Origin: Candidatus Manganitrophus sp.
GTDB taxonomy: Bacteria > Nitrospirota > Nitrospiria > SBBL01 > Manganitrophaceae
Assembly: GCA_028865235.1 (NCBI GenBank)
Contig: CP114561.1
Span: 1,198,001 to 1,262,000, forward strand
DNA: 64,000 nt
Reading direction: 5' to 3'
Made by a program: the position numbers and the translations under genes. This document shows, piece after piece, positions 42,159 through 52,251 of this stretch (position 1 is the stretch's first letter; every line of letters starts with the position of its first letter). The notes under the pieces are model-generated. The model had not been told where the DNA came from and did no database searches. It saw only the letters and a list, made by a program, of their open reading frames with translations.

Positions 42159-44302
42159 TCAAGGAAAGGGGGCTCTCCCTCGATCACAGGGCCTGATATT
42201 TCCAGCTTCCCCGCTATCATCACGGAAGGGACTCTAAAGGCGGCCGTTCTTTGAATTCCGGGATCAGCGCCGTCGCTTTCTTTGTTGATCGAAGAGAGGG
42301 TCACCAACTTCACTTTTACCTCATTTTCAGCGACGCTCACCCGCCCATATCCATGCCCGTCGGTATCGGCATATCTCAGATGCCCGTTCACCTCGAGATC
42401 TTTTGCCGCCTCGATGGCGGAGAGGGCGTTGGTTTGAGCGGCGGCAACGCCGGCGATGACCCCGTTCAACAAGGTGTTGTTTAGATTATTCGTAAAACGG
42501 TTCTCACCGGGCTCATCCGCCCGGGTGGCATCGTAGCTGATGAGGCTTTGCAATAACCGTTCATTCTCCGTCGGATTCTCTCTTTCTGAAAGCTGCCTCG
42601 CTGCGGCAAACATCGAGACGGAGCTGACACTCCCGCAGACAAACTCCGCCATCGCCGGCGCCGGGAGACCCGCGTCGTAATTGCTCAGGACGACTCCCGC
42701 AAAGTGGGCATGGAAATCTCCGGAGAGCGAGAGGACGTCCCTGATCCCGTTGGAGACAAGGAAAGCCATTAACTCGTTTCGCTCTGTCGCATAACCGTCC
42801 CAGCTGTCGGTGGAGAGAACCACATCGGGCAGCCCGGTGTTCAATGCGCTGAGGTTGACCAGAAACCGCATCAATGGAACCGAATTCCCCCATACCTTCC
42901 AGCGGGCCTCCGACCGAAACATCAGCGCTTTCCACCACTCCTTCTGTGTTCCCCCCAAGATCGTCCCCGGCGGCCGATTGAAACGGGGATTGATCTGCAC
43001 CCCTCCTGCGAAAATGAAAGAGTCGGGATCGCCGTTGTTCGCCGTTCGGCCGGCATCAAGCTGATTGACCAGCTCCAACGGCAGCAACATCCGAGGATCG
43101 ACGAAGACCGATCCGTTCCCGCTGATCTCTTCCGGCACGGCATGATCGCTCCGGTAAGAGCGGTTGTCGGTCACCGCCAGCTCCAGCCACCGGCCGAAAC
43201 GGAAGCTTCGATAGATCGTCAACGTGTCGATCGCTTTAAGGTTGTCTTCATTGTCGGCGAAATTGGACTGATCAACCCGGTCGTTCGGCGTCTCCCCGAC
43301 CTCGGCGAATTCAAACGCTTTCGTCTGCTGGAGATCGGGGTCGATATCGCCCCGTTGAAGCAGATTGACCGGAAGGTATTCGAACCAGGCCTGGTTGGCC
43401 GCGACCTTTCGCGGCTGGGAAGGTTCATCGGTGCTGCCGTTCGTTCCGGCAGATTCGTAATTGGCCTCGGTTTGCCAGCTGTCGTCCGAAAATTCATGAT
43501 CGTCCCAAATATGGATGAACGGCCATCGGGCTCGCGCCTCGAGCAGGTCGGGATCGGTCAGGTATTCCCGATAGAGATGACGATAGTCGTCCAGCGTCCG
43601 AGCATAAGAGATCCCGCCCGACGTTTTCCCTCCGTCCGGAAACGGACCGACCTCCCGCCGGTTCCCGTTGCCGTCGATCAGCCCTCCGGGAATCGGCTGA
43701 AATGCTTCGTCCAACGGCGCCATCAAGGGATCGTTGTTCGTCTCATAGATGAAGTCGCCCAGATGCAGCACGAAGCGGATCTGCTGATCGGCCGGCTGGT
43801 TTCGATCGTCGTTGATCATCCGGCGATAAGCATTATAGAAACCATGTCCCCGGTCTTGGCAACTGACGAAGGCAAAATGGATCTCCTTCGCATCGGACAA
43901 CGGAGGCGCGGTCAGAGTGCGGCCCGTCGGAGAGAGCTGTCTTGAAGCGGTGATGAACCGGTAAAAATAAAAGGTATCGGGCTGGAGATTTTCAACGACC
44001 ACCCGCAACGTGTAGTCGCTGGCAGAAGAGACATGAAAAGTTTCCTGGAGGACCAGATTGGTGAAAGCCTCATCCAGTGCGACCTCGGCGGTCACGGAAT
44101 GCGGCTGCCCGAGCAAATGAGGAAGGGCGCGCGTCCAGATAACAACCGAATTCGGCCTCGGATCGCCGGAGGCGACCCCGTGGGGAAAGATCCGGGAGTT
44201 GGTACCGCTCTTACCGTTCGAAGCGCAGGCGGCCAGCAGGCCGGGGATGCCGGCCGCGACGAGAAAAACACCGGAGAGTTTTAAAAAGTCGCGTCTTAAC
44301 AC
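42159..44302 (-). CDS. PhoD-like alkaline phosphatase with Tat signal, frameshift near the end
   Basis: About 714 residues. GTG start at 44302 gives the twin-arginine signal MLRRDFLKLSGVFLVAAG followed by a possible lipobox (LLAACAS). PhoD_N domain, then catalytic residues in FAFVSCQDRGHGFYNAYR, FVLHLGDFIYETN, HIWDDHEFSDDSW and LSGDFHAHFAG. Phosphodiesterase/monoesterase of the periplasm using Fe and Ca. Near the end the frame breaks at the 5-base run 42168-42172; one base added gives GEPPFP and a TGA at 42159. Without it the frame runs on, meaninglessly, across the kinase gene. Alternative start: TTG at 44371. Confidence 0.88.
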
Positions 44303-44374
44303 GATGAAGACAATAAATAAACCTGCCCGCTTCAATCTTTTGGTGGAGCGTTTAAAGATCGTCGAGCACAAAAG

Positions 44375-44402
44375 AAAAGGGCGGACGAGGGTCCGCCCTT
44401 TT
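44375..44402 (-). terminator. Intrinsic terminator after the lipoprotein gene
   Basis: Perfect 12-bp stem (AAAAGGGCGGAC / GTCCGCCCTTTT) with a GAGG loop, about 22 bp after the stop of the 476-residue lipoprotein on the minus strand; U-rich end on that strand. Symmetry lets it act in both directions. Confidence 0.8.
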
Positions 44403-44424
44403 CAACATCAATCCAAATACCACG

Positions 44425-45855
44425 CTACGGAATGGGACATAGAGCAGCAGCTTGCAAAGGGAAGCCAAAGCTGGGACGCAGGTTGAAACATTCACCCGCC
44501 GTCAAATTCTCAGAAGGGAAAAACCCTGTCCCAGTAACAGTGGCTGAGCCGCTGTCAATTCGGATTACTGGCTCAGTTGTAAGGATCGTACTTTCCAAGA
44601 CCGTCCATTTAGTATCCTGCGGGATGGCCACATTGACAGTGCCAGTCAGCCCAGTATCGCTCGTCCCATCAGGAGATGGACTGAACAGGCCGAGCACATC
44701 CTCAATCGCGAAGTCGCTATTATACGCTTGATCGAACGTGATGGTGTCGTCCGAGCCATTCAGGGTCACACTGAATGGGACAAGCCCAAATGAAAAATCG
44801 GGCTCCGGACCAGCTGAATCGACCACGTCAAGGGTGAGTGGATCAGACCCGAGACCGATGTTTGTAATCACCAACGTCTCCGCAGTCAACTCCGCACGGA
44901 ATGTCGCGCCACTCAGGTTCAGGTTCGTCGGGAAGCTGTTCGCCCCGGTCGCATCATCCACAGGGAACATCGCGGTGAGCGCGCCCAGACCGAGTTCAGC
45001 CGTGAGCGTTGCTCCCGGACCATCGGCGGTAAATTCAAAGACCTCATCGGCTGCCGCAATGTTGATATTGAAATCGTCCGCCGCGTCGATGATGCGAATC
45101 GCCTGGAGAATCGAGAAGATAAACTGCCCATGATCCGGACCGAGCTCCGTAAAGGTGGCCCGCACAACCCCTTCCAACGTTTCCGGAAGCTCCACGTCAG
45201 GGCGGGCGGCGGATGCAATCGCCTTCAACTGCGCGAGGTCCAATTGAAGGGAAACGGACCCGCTGCTGTAATCGATCGTCGCTAGAACGAAATTATCATA
45301 TTTAATTTCAAGCGTACCCTCTTCGGCATTGCCGCCGGGGGTTAATACAACCGTGACGTGACTGTAGAAATCGATACAAGGTTGCAGGGGATTTCCGATG
45401 TCCACTCCCACCAGGAGAGTAATTTGTCCCAGCTGCGGATCACCGCAGAGCTGCGTTTCATCCGGATCGAAGGTGATGGTATCTCCGGTTCTTTGGCCGT
45501 TCACAAGGATCAGCGCAATCGCCTCCCCGAGTTGGGCTTCCAAATTGGCCGTCGGATCGGGATCGGGCGGAATACCGAGCGCGTTCAGAATCGTTTCGGC
45601 CGCTGAAGAATTGCCGATAGATTTCCCTACCGAACCGAGCAGGCTTTTCGAAGCCCCGCCGACCGTGTCGGCCGCCCCCGCTGCGGCCTGCTCCGGGGTC
45701 ACCGCCGGAGGAGCACCCGCGCTCGTTCCTTTAGACCCCCCGCCCCCGCATGCCACGACCGCGCCGACGGCGACAAAAAACAAGACCCCCCATAGGATAT
45801 AGCGCGTGGAGAAAGGCCACGCTTCATTTTTCATTTTACGTATCAGCCAATGCAT
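44425..45855 (-). CDS. Large lipoprotein of unknown function
   Basis: 476 residues. A longer N-region (about 1-20), hydrophobic stretch and lipobox (GAVVAC, then GGGGSKG) predict a lipoprotein. The mature part starts with a Gly/Ser/Ala-rich linker and continues as a beta-rich domain with few Lys and many Asp (DPDETQLCGDPQLGQ, TLEIKYDNFVLATIDYSSGSVSLQLDLAQL). Four Cys besides the lipid Cys may form disulfides. No family recognised. AAGGAA precedes the ATG. It follows a 26-residue lipobox peptide by 27 bp, and ends at a strong terminator. Surface or outer-membrane location is likely. Confidence 0.75.
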   Translation of the reverse strand: MHWLIRKMKNEAWPFSTRYILWGVLFFVAVGAVVACGGGGSKGTSAGAPPAVTPEQAAAGAADTVGGASKSLLGSVGKSIGNSSAAETILNALGIPPDPDPTANLEAQLGEAIALILVNGQRTGDTITFDPDETQLCGDPQLGQITLLVGVDIGNPLQPCIDFYSHVTVVLTPGGNAEEGTLEIKYDNFVLATIDYSSGSVSLQLDLAQLKAIASAARPDVELPETLEGVVRATFTELGPDHGQFIFSILQAIRIIDAADDFNINIAAADEVFEFTADGPGATLTAELGLGALTAMFPVDDATGANSFPTNLNLSGATFRAELTAETLVITNIGLGSDPLTLDVVDSAGPEPDFSFGLVPFSVTLNGSDDTITFDQAYNSDFAIEDVLGLFSPSPDGTSDTGLTGTVNVAIPQDTKWTVLESTILTTEPVIRIDSGSATVTGTGFFPSENLTAGECFNLRPSFGFPLQAAALCPIP

Positions 45856-45882
45856 TTGAGTTCCTTTTTGAGTTTGAATGGT

Positions 45883-45963
45883 TTATACCGAACAAGCGCC
45901 GAGCACAACCGCGACCAAAACGAATAGAACGGGGTGGTAAAGCCGACCGATAAGTTGGTTCAT
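45883..45963 (-). CDS. 26-residue lipobox peptide
   Basis: Starts MNQLIGRLYH, has the hydrophobic run VLFVLVAVVL and ends GACSV. It is essentially a lipoprotein signal peptide with nothing after the lipobox, so the mature product would be a lipidated Cys-Ser-Val. A strong AAGGAGAG site lies 7 bases before the ATG. It is 27 bp ahead of a lipoprotein gene on the same strand. It could be a leader peptide, an entericidin-like small lipoprotein, or the start of a longer frameshifted gene; the clear ribosome site favours real translation. Confidence 0.6.
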   Translation of the reverse strand: MNQLIGRLYHPVLFVLVAVVLGACSV

Positions 45964-46027
45964 GTGATCTCTCCTTTTATTTTTATTTTTATTCTCTATC
46001 GAAAACCCGGCCTTAAAATGCTCCCAT

Positions 46028-46075
46028 TCATAAGATACTTTTAATGTATAAGTCAACCCCCTCTTTGGAGGGGGT
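46028..46075 (-). promoter_or_regulatory. Candidate minus-strand promoter with adjacent hairpin
   Basis: Reading the minus strand, TTGACT (46057-46052) is followed after 18 bp by TATGAA (46033-46028). A perfect 8-bp hairpin ACCCCCTC / GAGGGGGT (46056-46063 and 46068-46075) lies just upstream, possibly an operator in the space between the divergent lipoprotein and RND genes. Confidence 0.4.
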
Positions 46076-46172
46076 ATCTATTTAGAGACACCCAATCATC
46101 CCTTGAAGAAATAGCTTTTTTCTTTTAAGGTAAGCTTCATGAATCGACTTTTACCGACTTGCAGGGCATTTC

Positions 46173-48701
46173 ATGTCATTGGTTGATCGGATTCTCACCC
46201 GCATCGCACGCTCCGTCTGTAAAGACCGCGTGCAATGGGCCGTTGTTTTCCTATCGATCGCGCTGATTGCCTCTTTTTCAATCTCCCGAATGCAACTGAC
46301 GCTCGACGCGGAAGACTTTCTCCCCCAAAAGCCGCCCCAGGATCGGCAGAAGGAACACTTTCAACGGCAAGTATTGGAACATTTTGGAGGGAAGGCGCCG
46401 GTCGTCATTGTTTTTCGAAGCAACAAAAAAATCGAAGCCCGCAATATCGCGCCGCTCATCGAAGCTGTCGCCGGGAAATTAAACGCCGTCGAAGAGATTA
46501 AAAAGGTGACCTTCCGTCTGCAGCCCAAGCTGAAGGCGTTCGTCGACGCGGAGCTGCCGAGAATGCTTCTGCTCTACCTGACCCCGAAAGACTTAAACCT
46601 TTTTTCAGAAAAAATAAGCGCCTCAACGATGAAGACGCTGATCCTTCCGACCGAATTCGGAAATCCGCAGCCGGAAGTGCTGATCAACCGTGATCCTCTG
46701 GGACTGCTCCCATTGGCCGGTCCCTATCTTTTCGATTTGATGACCGGGTTCCGAATCGTCCTCGTCGACGGATATTTTGCCTTCAGAGGGCAGGAATCTT
46801 TCTTTATTTTGGTCGAGCCCAAAGATCCGATCCGCAAAGCGGAGGACGCCAAACGAATCACGACGAAGATCGATGCGGTTCTTAACGAGGTTCGGGCCGA
46901 CCCCTCGTTTGAATCGCTCTTCAAAGAGATCGATGCGACCCCGATCGGCCGCCCTTACATCTATGCCTCCACCTTTGACACGGCCATGAAGGACGCCAAA
47001 CAATCCCTTTTTTATTCCGTCGCATCGATTTTTCTCCTCCTGGTCCTGTTCTACCGGCGGCTCGCCGCCCCGCTTCTCGTCATGCTCCCCGTCTTTTTGG
47101 GTCTTCTGATCACTGCCGGTTTAAGCGCGTTGATCTTTCCCTCCGTGAATCTCTTCTCATTGCTCTTCGCCGCCGTCCTAGCCGGACTCGGCGTCGATTT
47201 CTCCATTCATATCGGAACGCACTATTGGCTTCACTCTCATCCGTCCCGGCCTCGCGAAGAGGCGGTTGTCGGCGCGGTCGTGCGGCCCGGCAGAGGCAAT
47301 CTGTTCAGCGCCCTCACCACGGCGGCCGCTTTTTCGGCGCTTGCATTCAGTCAATACAAAGGAATCATCCAAACCGGTCTCCTCACGGCGATCGGGATTT
47401 TGGTGATGTTGCTAAGCGCCGTCACTTTTTTTCCTTTTTTTATCTCTTTTTCTAAAAAACCAATCGAGACACCCAAGGCGATCCTCCGCTGGACCGAAGC
47501 TTTTATTTTCTTAAGCGAGCGGTTTCCGAAACGGGGAGTGGTTGTCTGGGGACTCCTGGTCGTGATCGCCACGTTCGGTGTGTTTCGGCTTCGTTACGAA
47601 GATCATCCGTGGAGCGTGGCGGTTCGGGGGAACAAAGAGGCGGAGGAAGTTCTTCATTTAGACAAAAGGGTCGGGATGAGCTTTGTCCCCATTTTGATCG
47701 TGAGTCGCGGGGAGACCGAGACGGAAGCCATCGAGAAAGACCGGCGGGTGGCGAAGATTCTCGCCCAAATTCGGAAGGGAGCGGGGATCGCATTTTTTCA
47801 ATCGGTCACGAGCCTCCTTCCCGAGGAATCCCAACAGCGGGAAAACATCGCCTTCATCAACGCAAATCAATCCCTTTTTTCAGCGGAAAGATTCCGAAAA
47901 GATTTTCATGAAATTTTAAAAGAGAGCGGCCGAGATTCCGAATACTTGTTGGGCCCTTACACGGATCAGGTTACAAAAACACTCGGTCCGCCGAGGCAGA
48001 CGCCGATCCGCCTGGAAGAGCTAAAAGAATGGGGTCTGAGGCCGGAAATCGATCGCCATCTTGGGACGATTGGAAACGACCCTCTGGCGGTCACCTACGT
48101 TTACCTCACGCAATTTCCGTGGGCAAAGGGGGTGGTCAAGCGGTTTACCAGCCGGTTTGAGGCGGCCGGCGGAGGACAACTCGATGGGGTTTTTCTCGCG
48201 GGCGAAGGGATCGGCTCGGAAAGCCATGCGAACCTTCTCAAGAAAGAGGTGATCCAGGCCGGCTCCATTGCCCTGATCCTGGTCACCCTGTTGCTGACCG
48301 TTGCTTTTAGGAAGCCTTCATCGATTGCCCTGACGTTGCTCCCGTTGCTCTGCTCGGTCTGGATCACCCTGGGGGTGACCGGCTTTTTGGGCTATGAGCT
48401 CAACTTCCTCACCCTTTCCGTGACGCCGATTCTGCTCGGGATCGGGATCGATTACGGCATTCACATCATGGAGCGTTATCGGAAAGAGGGCTCCGTCCGG
48501 GTGGTGCTGAAAGAAACCGGCTCGGGCCTGACGGCGACCAGCCTGACCACCGCCTTCGCCTTTTTAAGCTTTTGCTTCTCGGAGAGTCAAGCGGTTCGCG
48601 AGTTCGGCATCGTTGCATCAATCGGGCTGGGGATCTGCCTGCTCGCCTCGCTCCATCTTCTTCCCTGCATTTTTGAGAGCAGACGATCTCGGAAGGTTTG
48701 A
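46173..48701 (+). CDS. RND-superfamily (MMPL/HpnN-like) exporter
   Basis: 842 residues with two symmetrical halves of six helices: an N-terminal helix, a periplasmic domain, five helices, then the same again. Seen: LAGLGVDFSIHIGTHYWLHS in half 1 and LLGIGIDYGIHIMERYRKEG in half 2, the paired proton-relay Asp positions of RND proteins. It belongs to the sterol-sensing/MMPL branch that moves lipids or hopanoids rather than to the AcrB drug exporters. No adaptor is attached. Substrate unknown. Its 3' end converges on the malic enzyme gene, 10 bp away. Confidence 0.88.
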   Translation: MSLVDRILTRIARSVCKDRVQWAVVFLSIALIASFSISRMQLTLDAEDFLPQKPPQDRQKEHFQRQVLEHFGGKAPVVIVFRSNKKIEARNIAPLIEAVAGKLNAVEEIKKVTFRLQPKLKAFVDAELPRMLLLYLTPKDLNLFSEKISASTMKTLILPTEFGNPQPEVLINRDPLGLLPLAGPYLFDLMTGFRIVLVDGYFAFRGQESFFILVEPKDPIRKAEDAKRITTKIDAVLNEVRADPSFESLFKEIDATPIGRPYIYASTFDTAMKDAKQSLFYSVASIFLLLVLFYRRLAAPLLVMLPVFLGLLITAGLSALIFPSVNLFSLLFAAVLAGLGVDFSIHIGTHYWLHSHPSRPREEAVVGAVVRPGRGNLFSALTTAAAFSALAFSQYKGIIQTGLLTAIGILVMLLSAVTFFPFFISFSKKPIETPKAILRWTEAFIFLSERFPKRGVVVWGLLVVIATFGVFRLRYEDHPWSVAVRGNKEAEEVLHLDKRVGMSFVPILIVSRGETETEAIEKDRRVAKILAQIRKGAGIAFFQSVTSLLPEESQQRENIAFINANQSLFSAERFRKDFHEILKESGRDSEYLLGPYTDQVTKTLGPPRQTPIRLEELKEWGLRPEIDRHLGTIGNDPLAVTYVYLTQFPWAKGVVKRFTSRFEAAGGGQLDGVFLAGEGIGSESHANLLKKEVIQAGSIALILVTLLLTVAFRKPSSIALTLLPLLCSVWITLGVTGFLGYELNFLTLSVTPILLGIGIDYGIHIMERYRKEGSVRVVLKETGSGLTATSLTTAFAFLSFCFSESQAVREFGIVASIGLGICLLASLHLLPCIFESRRSRKV

Positions 48702-48711
48702 TCCGGACGGT

Positions 48712-50141
48712 TTATTCTTGATTGTTCGTGATCTTCTTTTCCCGGCGGGCGACGCCGGTTTCGGTGGCCGCTTTCGAGACCGCCTGCGCAACCACCTTTG
48801 CGACCTTTCGGTTAAAGACGCCGGGAACAATATAATCTTCAGAGAGCTCGTCTTTTCGAATCACGGAAGCGATCGCCTCCGCCGCGGCAAGATTCATCGC
48901 GTCGTTGATCTCGGAAGCGCGGACATCCAAGGCCCCCCGGAAAATTCCAGGAAAGGCGAGGACGTTGTTGATCTGATTGGGATAGTCGGATCGTCCCGTT
49001 GCCATGATCCGGACGATCCCCTCCGTCTCCTCCGGCATGATCTCGGGGGACGGATTGGCCAGGGCGAAGACGATCGGATCGCGCGCCATCTTTTTCACCG
49101 CGGCGGCGTGGAGGACGCCGGCGACCGAAACACCGATGAAGACGTCGGCCCCGACGAGCGCCTCCTCCAGTTTCCCTTTTACCCGCTCCGGATTGGTTCG
49201 CTTCGCATAGCGGCGCATCACCGGGTTCATCTCGACTCTTCGGCCGGTACAGAGGATGCCGTCCCGATCGCAACCGATGATCCGCTTTACCCCGGAAGAG
49301 AGAAGCATGTCAATGATCGCGGTGCCCGCGGCCCCCACGCCGTTCACGACGACTTTGAGATCCTCCAGCTTCTTTTTACGATCCTCACGGCGTTCAGCAA
49401 CGCGGCCAAAACCACCACGGCGGTCCCATGCTGATCATCGTGAAAAACCGGGATATCGAGCGTCTTCTTCAGACGCTGCTCGATTTCGAAGCAACGGGGC
49501 GAAGAAATATCTTCCAAATTAATCCCGCCGAAGCCGGTGGCAATCCGCTGGACCGTCTCGACGATTTCGTCCGGATCTTGCGTGGCAAGACAGATCGGAT
49601 AGGCGTCGATCCCGGCGAACTCTTTGAAGAGCATCGCCTTCCCTTCCATCACCGGCAACGCCGCCTCCGGTCCGATGTTGCCCAACCCCAAGACCGCCGA
49701 GCCGTCGGTCACCACGGCCACGCTGTTCTTCTTGATGGTCAGGGCAAAGGCCTTGTTCTTGTCCTCCTGAATCGCCATACAAACCTGCGCCACCCCCGGC
49801 GTGTAGACGCGCGAGAGATCATCGCGGGTTTTGATCGGAATTCGATTTGCAATCTCGATTTTTCCCCCGAGATGAAGCAAGAAGGTCCGGTCGGAGAGAT
49901 GAACCACATTGACCCCCGGAATCCGCTTGACCGCCTCGACAATCCGTGCCGTGTGCGCTTCATCCCGTGTGCTGACGGTGATATCCCGGGTGATCACCCC
50001 TCGATCGACGCTGACGATATCGATCGCGCCGATATCCCCGCCGGCCCCTCCGATCGCCGACGTGATCTGGCCGAGCATGCCGATTTTATTTTTGAAGTTA
50101 AGCCGCAGCGTTACGCTGCGGCTGGCGCTGGGATAAACCAT
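48712..50141 (-). CDS. Malic enzyme with an N-terminal ACT domain, one frameshift
   Basis: About 476 residues after repair. ACT domain (about 1-80: LRLNFKNKIGMLGQITSAIGG), then malic enzyme: VYTPGVAQVCMAIQEDKNKAF, VVTDGSAVLGLGNIGPEAALPVMEGK, INLEDISSPRCFEIE and FHDDQHGTAVVVLAALLNA, NAD-binding VNGVGAAGTAII and ALANPSPEI. Converts malate to pyruvate + CO2 with NAD(P). The ACT domain suggests allosteric control by an amino acid or similar. The frame breaks at the T5 run 49373-49377 (plus-strand numbering); one base restores VKKKLEDLKVVVNGVG. The start at 50141 has AAGAGG upstream; earlier codons overlap the prohibitin gene. Confidence 0.92.
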
Positions 50142-50152
50142 CTGAAAACCTC

Positions 50153-50977
50153 TTACTTTGCCTTTAATGAATTGAGATCGATAAACGGCGTCGCCCCACC
50201 GGAGACCTGCGGCAGCTTGCCGTCCCATTTTTCGATCGCTCGCAGTTGCAGCAAGATCGGCGTGAGCGTCTCGCGTTGAAGCCGCTGGCCGTCCGCTTCC
50301 GCCCGCGCCTGGGTCACCCGTTGTTCCGCTTCGATCTTGATCCGGTCTAAATCCCGCTTCGCTTTCAACGCCGATTGTTCGGCAGTCTGTTTCGCCTCAA
50401 TCGCCCGATTGAATTCCTCGGAGAACGAAAAATCGACGATCGAAAACTCGTCTACAAGAATATTAAACTGGACCAGCCGTTCAGTCAAATTCGCCTTGAT
50501 CGCATCCTTGACCTCGCCCCGCCGGGTGATCAGCTCTTCCGCCGTAAAATGCGCCGTCACCGCCTTGACCGCTTCCTGAACCGCGGGATCGATCACCCGC
50601 TCCTTGTAGCTGAGGCCGATCTCCTGGTAAACCTTCTGCGCGCTGCTTGGGTCGATATGAAAATTCACCGCGATGGTCGAGGAGACATTCTGCAAATCTT
50701 TCGAAGCCGCCGGCGCGGCGGTTTGCGACTTATGCACCCTCACATCGATCGTGACAATATCCTCGATAAAGGGGATTTTGAAGTGAAGCCCCTCTCCGAG
50801 CGTCACATCTCTGATGCCGCTTAGATTGCTGAAGACAACCCCCCGTTCTCCGGCGCCGACGACCTGAAAAGAATTGAACAGAACAATCAGTAGAAGCAGG
50901 AGAACCGCTCCGACGATGATCAACCGGGTCAGATTTTTAAACCCTCCTGGAACCTTCATTTCATAAATATCGGCCAT
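50153..50977 (-). CDS. Prohibitin/SPFH-domain membrane protein
   Basis: 274 residues. One membrane helix near the N-terminus (about 19-37) and an SPFH domain (VVGAGERGVVFSNLSGIRDVTLGEGLHFKIPF, IDVRVHKSQTAA, FSIVDFSFSEEFNRAIEAKQ), then a coiled coil rich in Ala/Glu/Arg. Prohibitin-like proteins form membrane rings and modulate FtsH-type proteases. No such protease is adjacent. It lies 11 bp upstream of the malic enzyme start and may be co-transcribed with it. The coiled coil carries the usual EAEQRVTQARAEADGQ. Confidence 0.92.
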   Translation of the reverse strand: MADIYEMKVPGGFKNLTRLIIVGAVLLLLLIVLFNSFQVVGAGERGVVFSNLSGIRDVTLGEGLHFKIPFIEDIVTIDVRVHKSQTAAPAASKDLQNVSSTIAVNFHIDPSSAQKVYQEIGLSYKERVIDPAVQEAVKAVTAHFTAEELITRRGEVKDAIKANLTERLVQFNILVDEFSIVDFSFSEEFNRAIEAKQTAEQSALKAKRDLDRIKIEAEQRVTQARAEADGQRLQRETLTPILLQLRAIEKWDGKLPQVSGGATPFIDLNSLKAK

Positions 50978-51083
50978 TCATATCTCCTTTGTTTTAGACT
51001 GTTTTTGAACAGATCCGCGCATTCCCCTTTTCTTCTTGAAAAGAGGATTAGACACTCGAATAGATATTTTCTTTTTTTACCAA

Positions 51084-51123
51084 TGCGTCGCTGAAAAAAA
51101 CTCCCGACCGTCAAAAGGGTCGG
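51084..51123 (-). terminator. Intrinsic terminator on the minus strand without an assigned gene
   Basis: On the minus strand CCGACC - 8-base loop - GGTCGG (51123-51104) is followed by GAG and seven T. Flanking CAATGCG / CGCATTG (51081-51087, 51124-51130) adds an outer stem. No minus-strand protein gene ends here, so it may close an unrecognised small RNA transcribed from about 51.3 kb. Confidence 0.55.
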
Positions 51124-51133
51124 CGCATTGAAA

Positions 51134-51346
51134 ATGATCGAGTGGACGATACGAACGTCCGAGCCGTCGAGAGCTCCTCTCCGGGATGAAACTCATATCT
51201 CGGTGGATCTCGTCGGGCGGATCGGATTCAGACTGGTACCGGCAGAGGGAGGAAAGACCCTCCGGGTGGAAGACTATTCCGAGCGGAGAATGGATGAAAT
51301 TATCATAAAGGGGAGAGGGTTGGCTCATTCGATTACCTCTTCTTAA
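51134..51346 (+). CDS. Small hypothetical protein
   Basis: 70 residues starting MIEWTIRTSEPSRAPL and ending GRGLAHSITSS. The middle (ISVDLVGRIGFRLVPAEGG) reads like a beta-rich small protein, but there is no match I recognise and no good ribosome binding site. It lies opposite the possible small RNA ending at the minus-strand terminator. Doubtful; an antisense or non-coding role for the region is equally possible. Confidence 0.35.
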   Translation: MIEWTIRTSEPSRAPLRDETHISVDLVGRIGFRLVPAEGGKTLRVEDYSERRMDEIIIKGRGLAHSITSS

Positions 51347-51427
51347 CACATTCCCGGCCGAATGGCAAGAATGTCAATTGACTGGGTCGCCGAATCCCGC
51401 TATGATAGAAAGCAAAAGGAGAGAGCA

Positions 51428-52183
51428 ATGAATCAGGTCACGCGGACGTTCGCTTTTATTTTAATCCTGTTTTTTTGCGCCGGCTGGGCCCAGGCGGAAG
51501 AGACACCCATTCCCCAGGTGGAGCGCTACTTTCCGGATGAGGTAGGAATGTCCTGGAGCTACCGGGGATCGGTCGTTGACGACGTTCAGCGGGTCGGCGC
51601 TTACATTAACACCGCCGCCGTCAAGGGAACCACGCAGAAAAAGGGAGCACAAGTGAAGATCTTTACGGAGAGCAATCAGGCCGATGAAGGACCCGCCGAG
51701 AGCTACTTCGTCAGAGATGCAGAAGGGATCTCCTACTTCGGCGGCCAGCCGACGACCCCTTTCGAAAGCCAGCTCGTCCCCTACCGGGTCATTCGATTCC
51801 CGCTGGTCCTCAACAAACCTTTTTCCCAAATCGACAAATCGATCTCCTTCGGCCGCGATTTGGACGAAGACGGAAAAGAGGAAGTGGCGGTGGTCCAAGC
51901 GGAAATCGTCGCCTTGGGATTCGAAACGGTTTCCGTGCCGGCGGGGGTGTTTAAGGATTCCCTGAAATTGGAAGGACGGATGAAGATTTTCATCACCCTC
52001 TCCAGCAATGGGAAGGTCCTTCTCATGACCGACAAGACGACCAATTGGTTCGCGCCTGATGTCGGCATGGTGAAGGGAATCGAGAAGACCGAATTCCCCT
52101 CCCCGGACGGAAGCGATCCGACCGGATCGATCATCACCGAGGAGTTGTCCGAATATTCAACAGGGCGATCTTCGGTACATTAA
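51428..52183 (+). CDS. Secreted protein of unknown function
   Basis: 251 residues. A signal peptide (about 1-21, ending AQA) precedes a beta-rich domain starting RYFPDEVGMSWSYRGSV and ending with KTTNWFAPDVGMVKGIEKTE, a pattern seen in outer-membrane-associated lipoprotein-like families. The start is set by the good GGAGAG site 7 bases before ATG 51428; the frame is open a little further upstream. It converges with the flavoprotein gene. No function assigned. Confidence 0.7.
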   Translation: MNQVTRTFAFILILFFCAGWAQAEETPIPQVERYFPDEVGMSWSYRGSVVDDVQRVGAYINTAAVKGTTQKKGAQVKIFTESNQADEGPAESYFVRDAEGISYFGGQPTTPFESQLVPYRVIRFPLVLNKPFSQIDKSISFGRDLDEDGKEEVAVVQAEIVALGFETVSVPAGVFKDSLKLEGRMKIFITLSSNGKVLLMTDKTTNWFAPDVGMVKGIEKTEFPSPDGSDPTGSIITEELSEYSTGRSSVH

Positions 52184-52251
52184 CGATCGCTTCTCGTTGG
52201 GACGCAGCCGCGTCGCCATCGCCCTCACCTTGCTTTCGAATCGGATGACCG

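Noticed and set aside
50142..50228. N-terminal extension of the malic enzyme
   Set aside because: Overlaps the prohibitin gene; ACT domain starts just after ATG 50141, which has a ribosome site.
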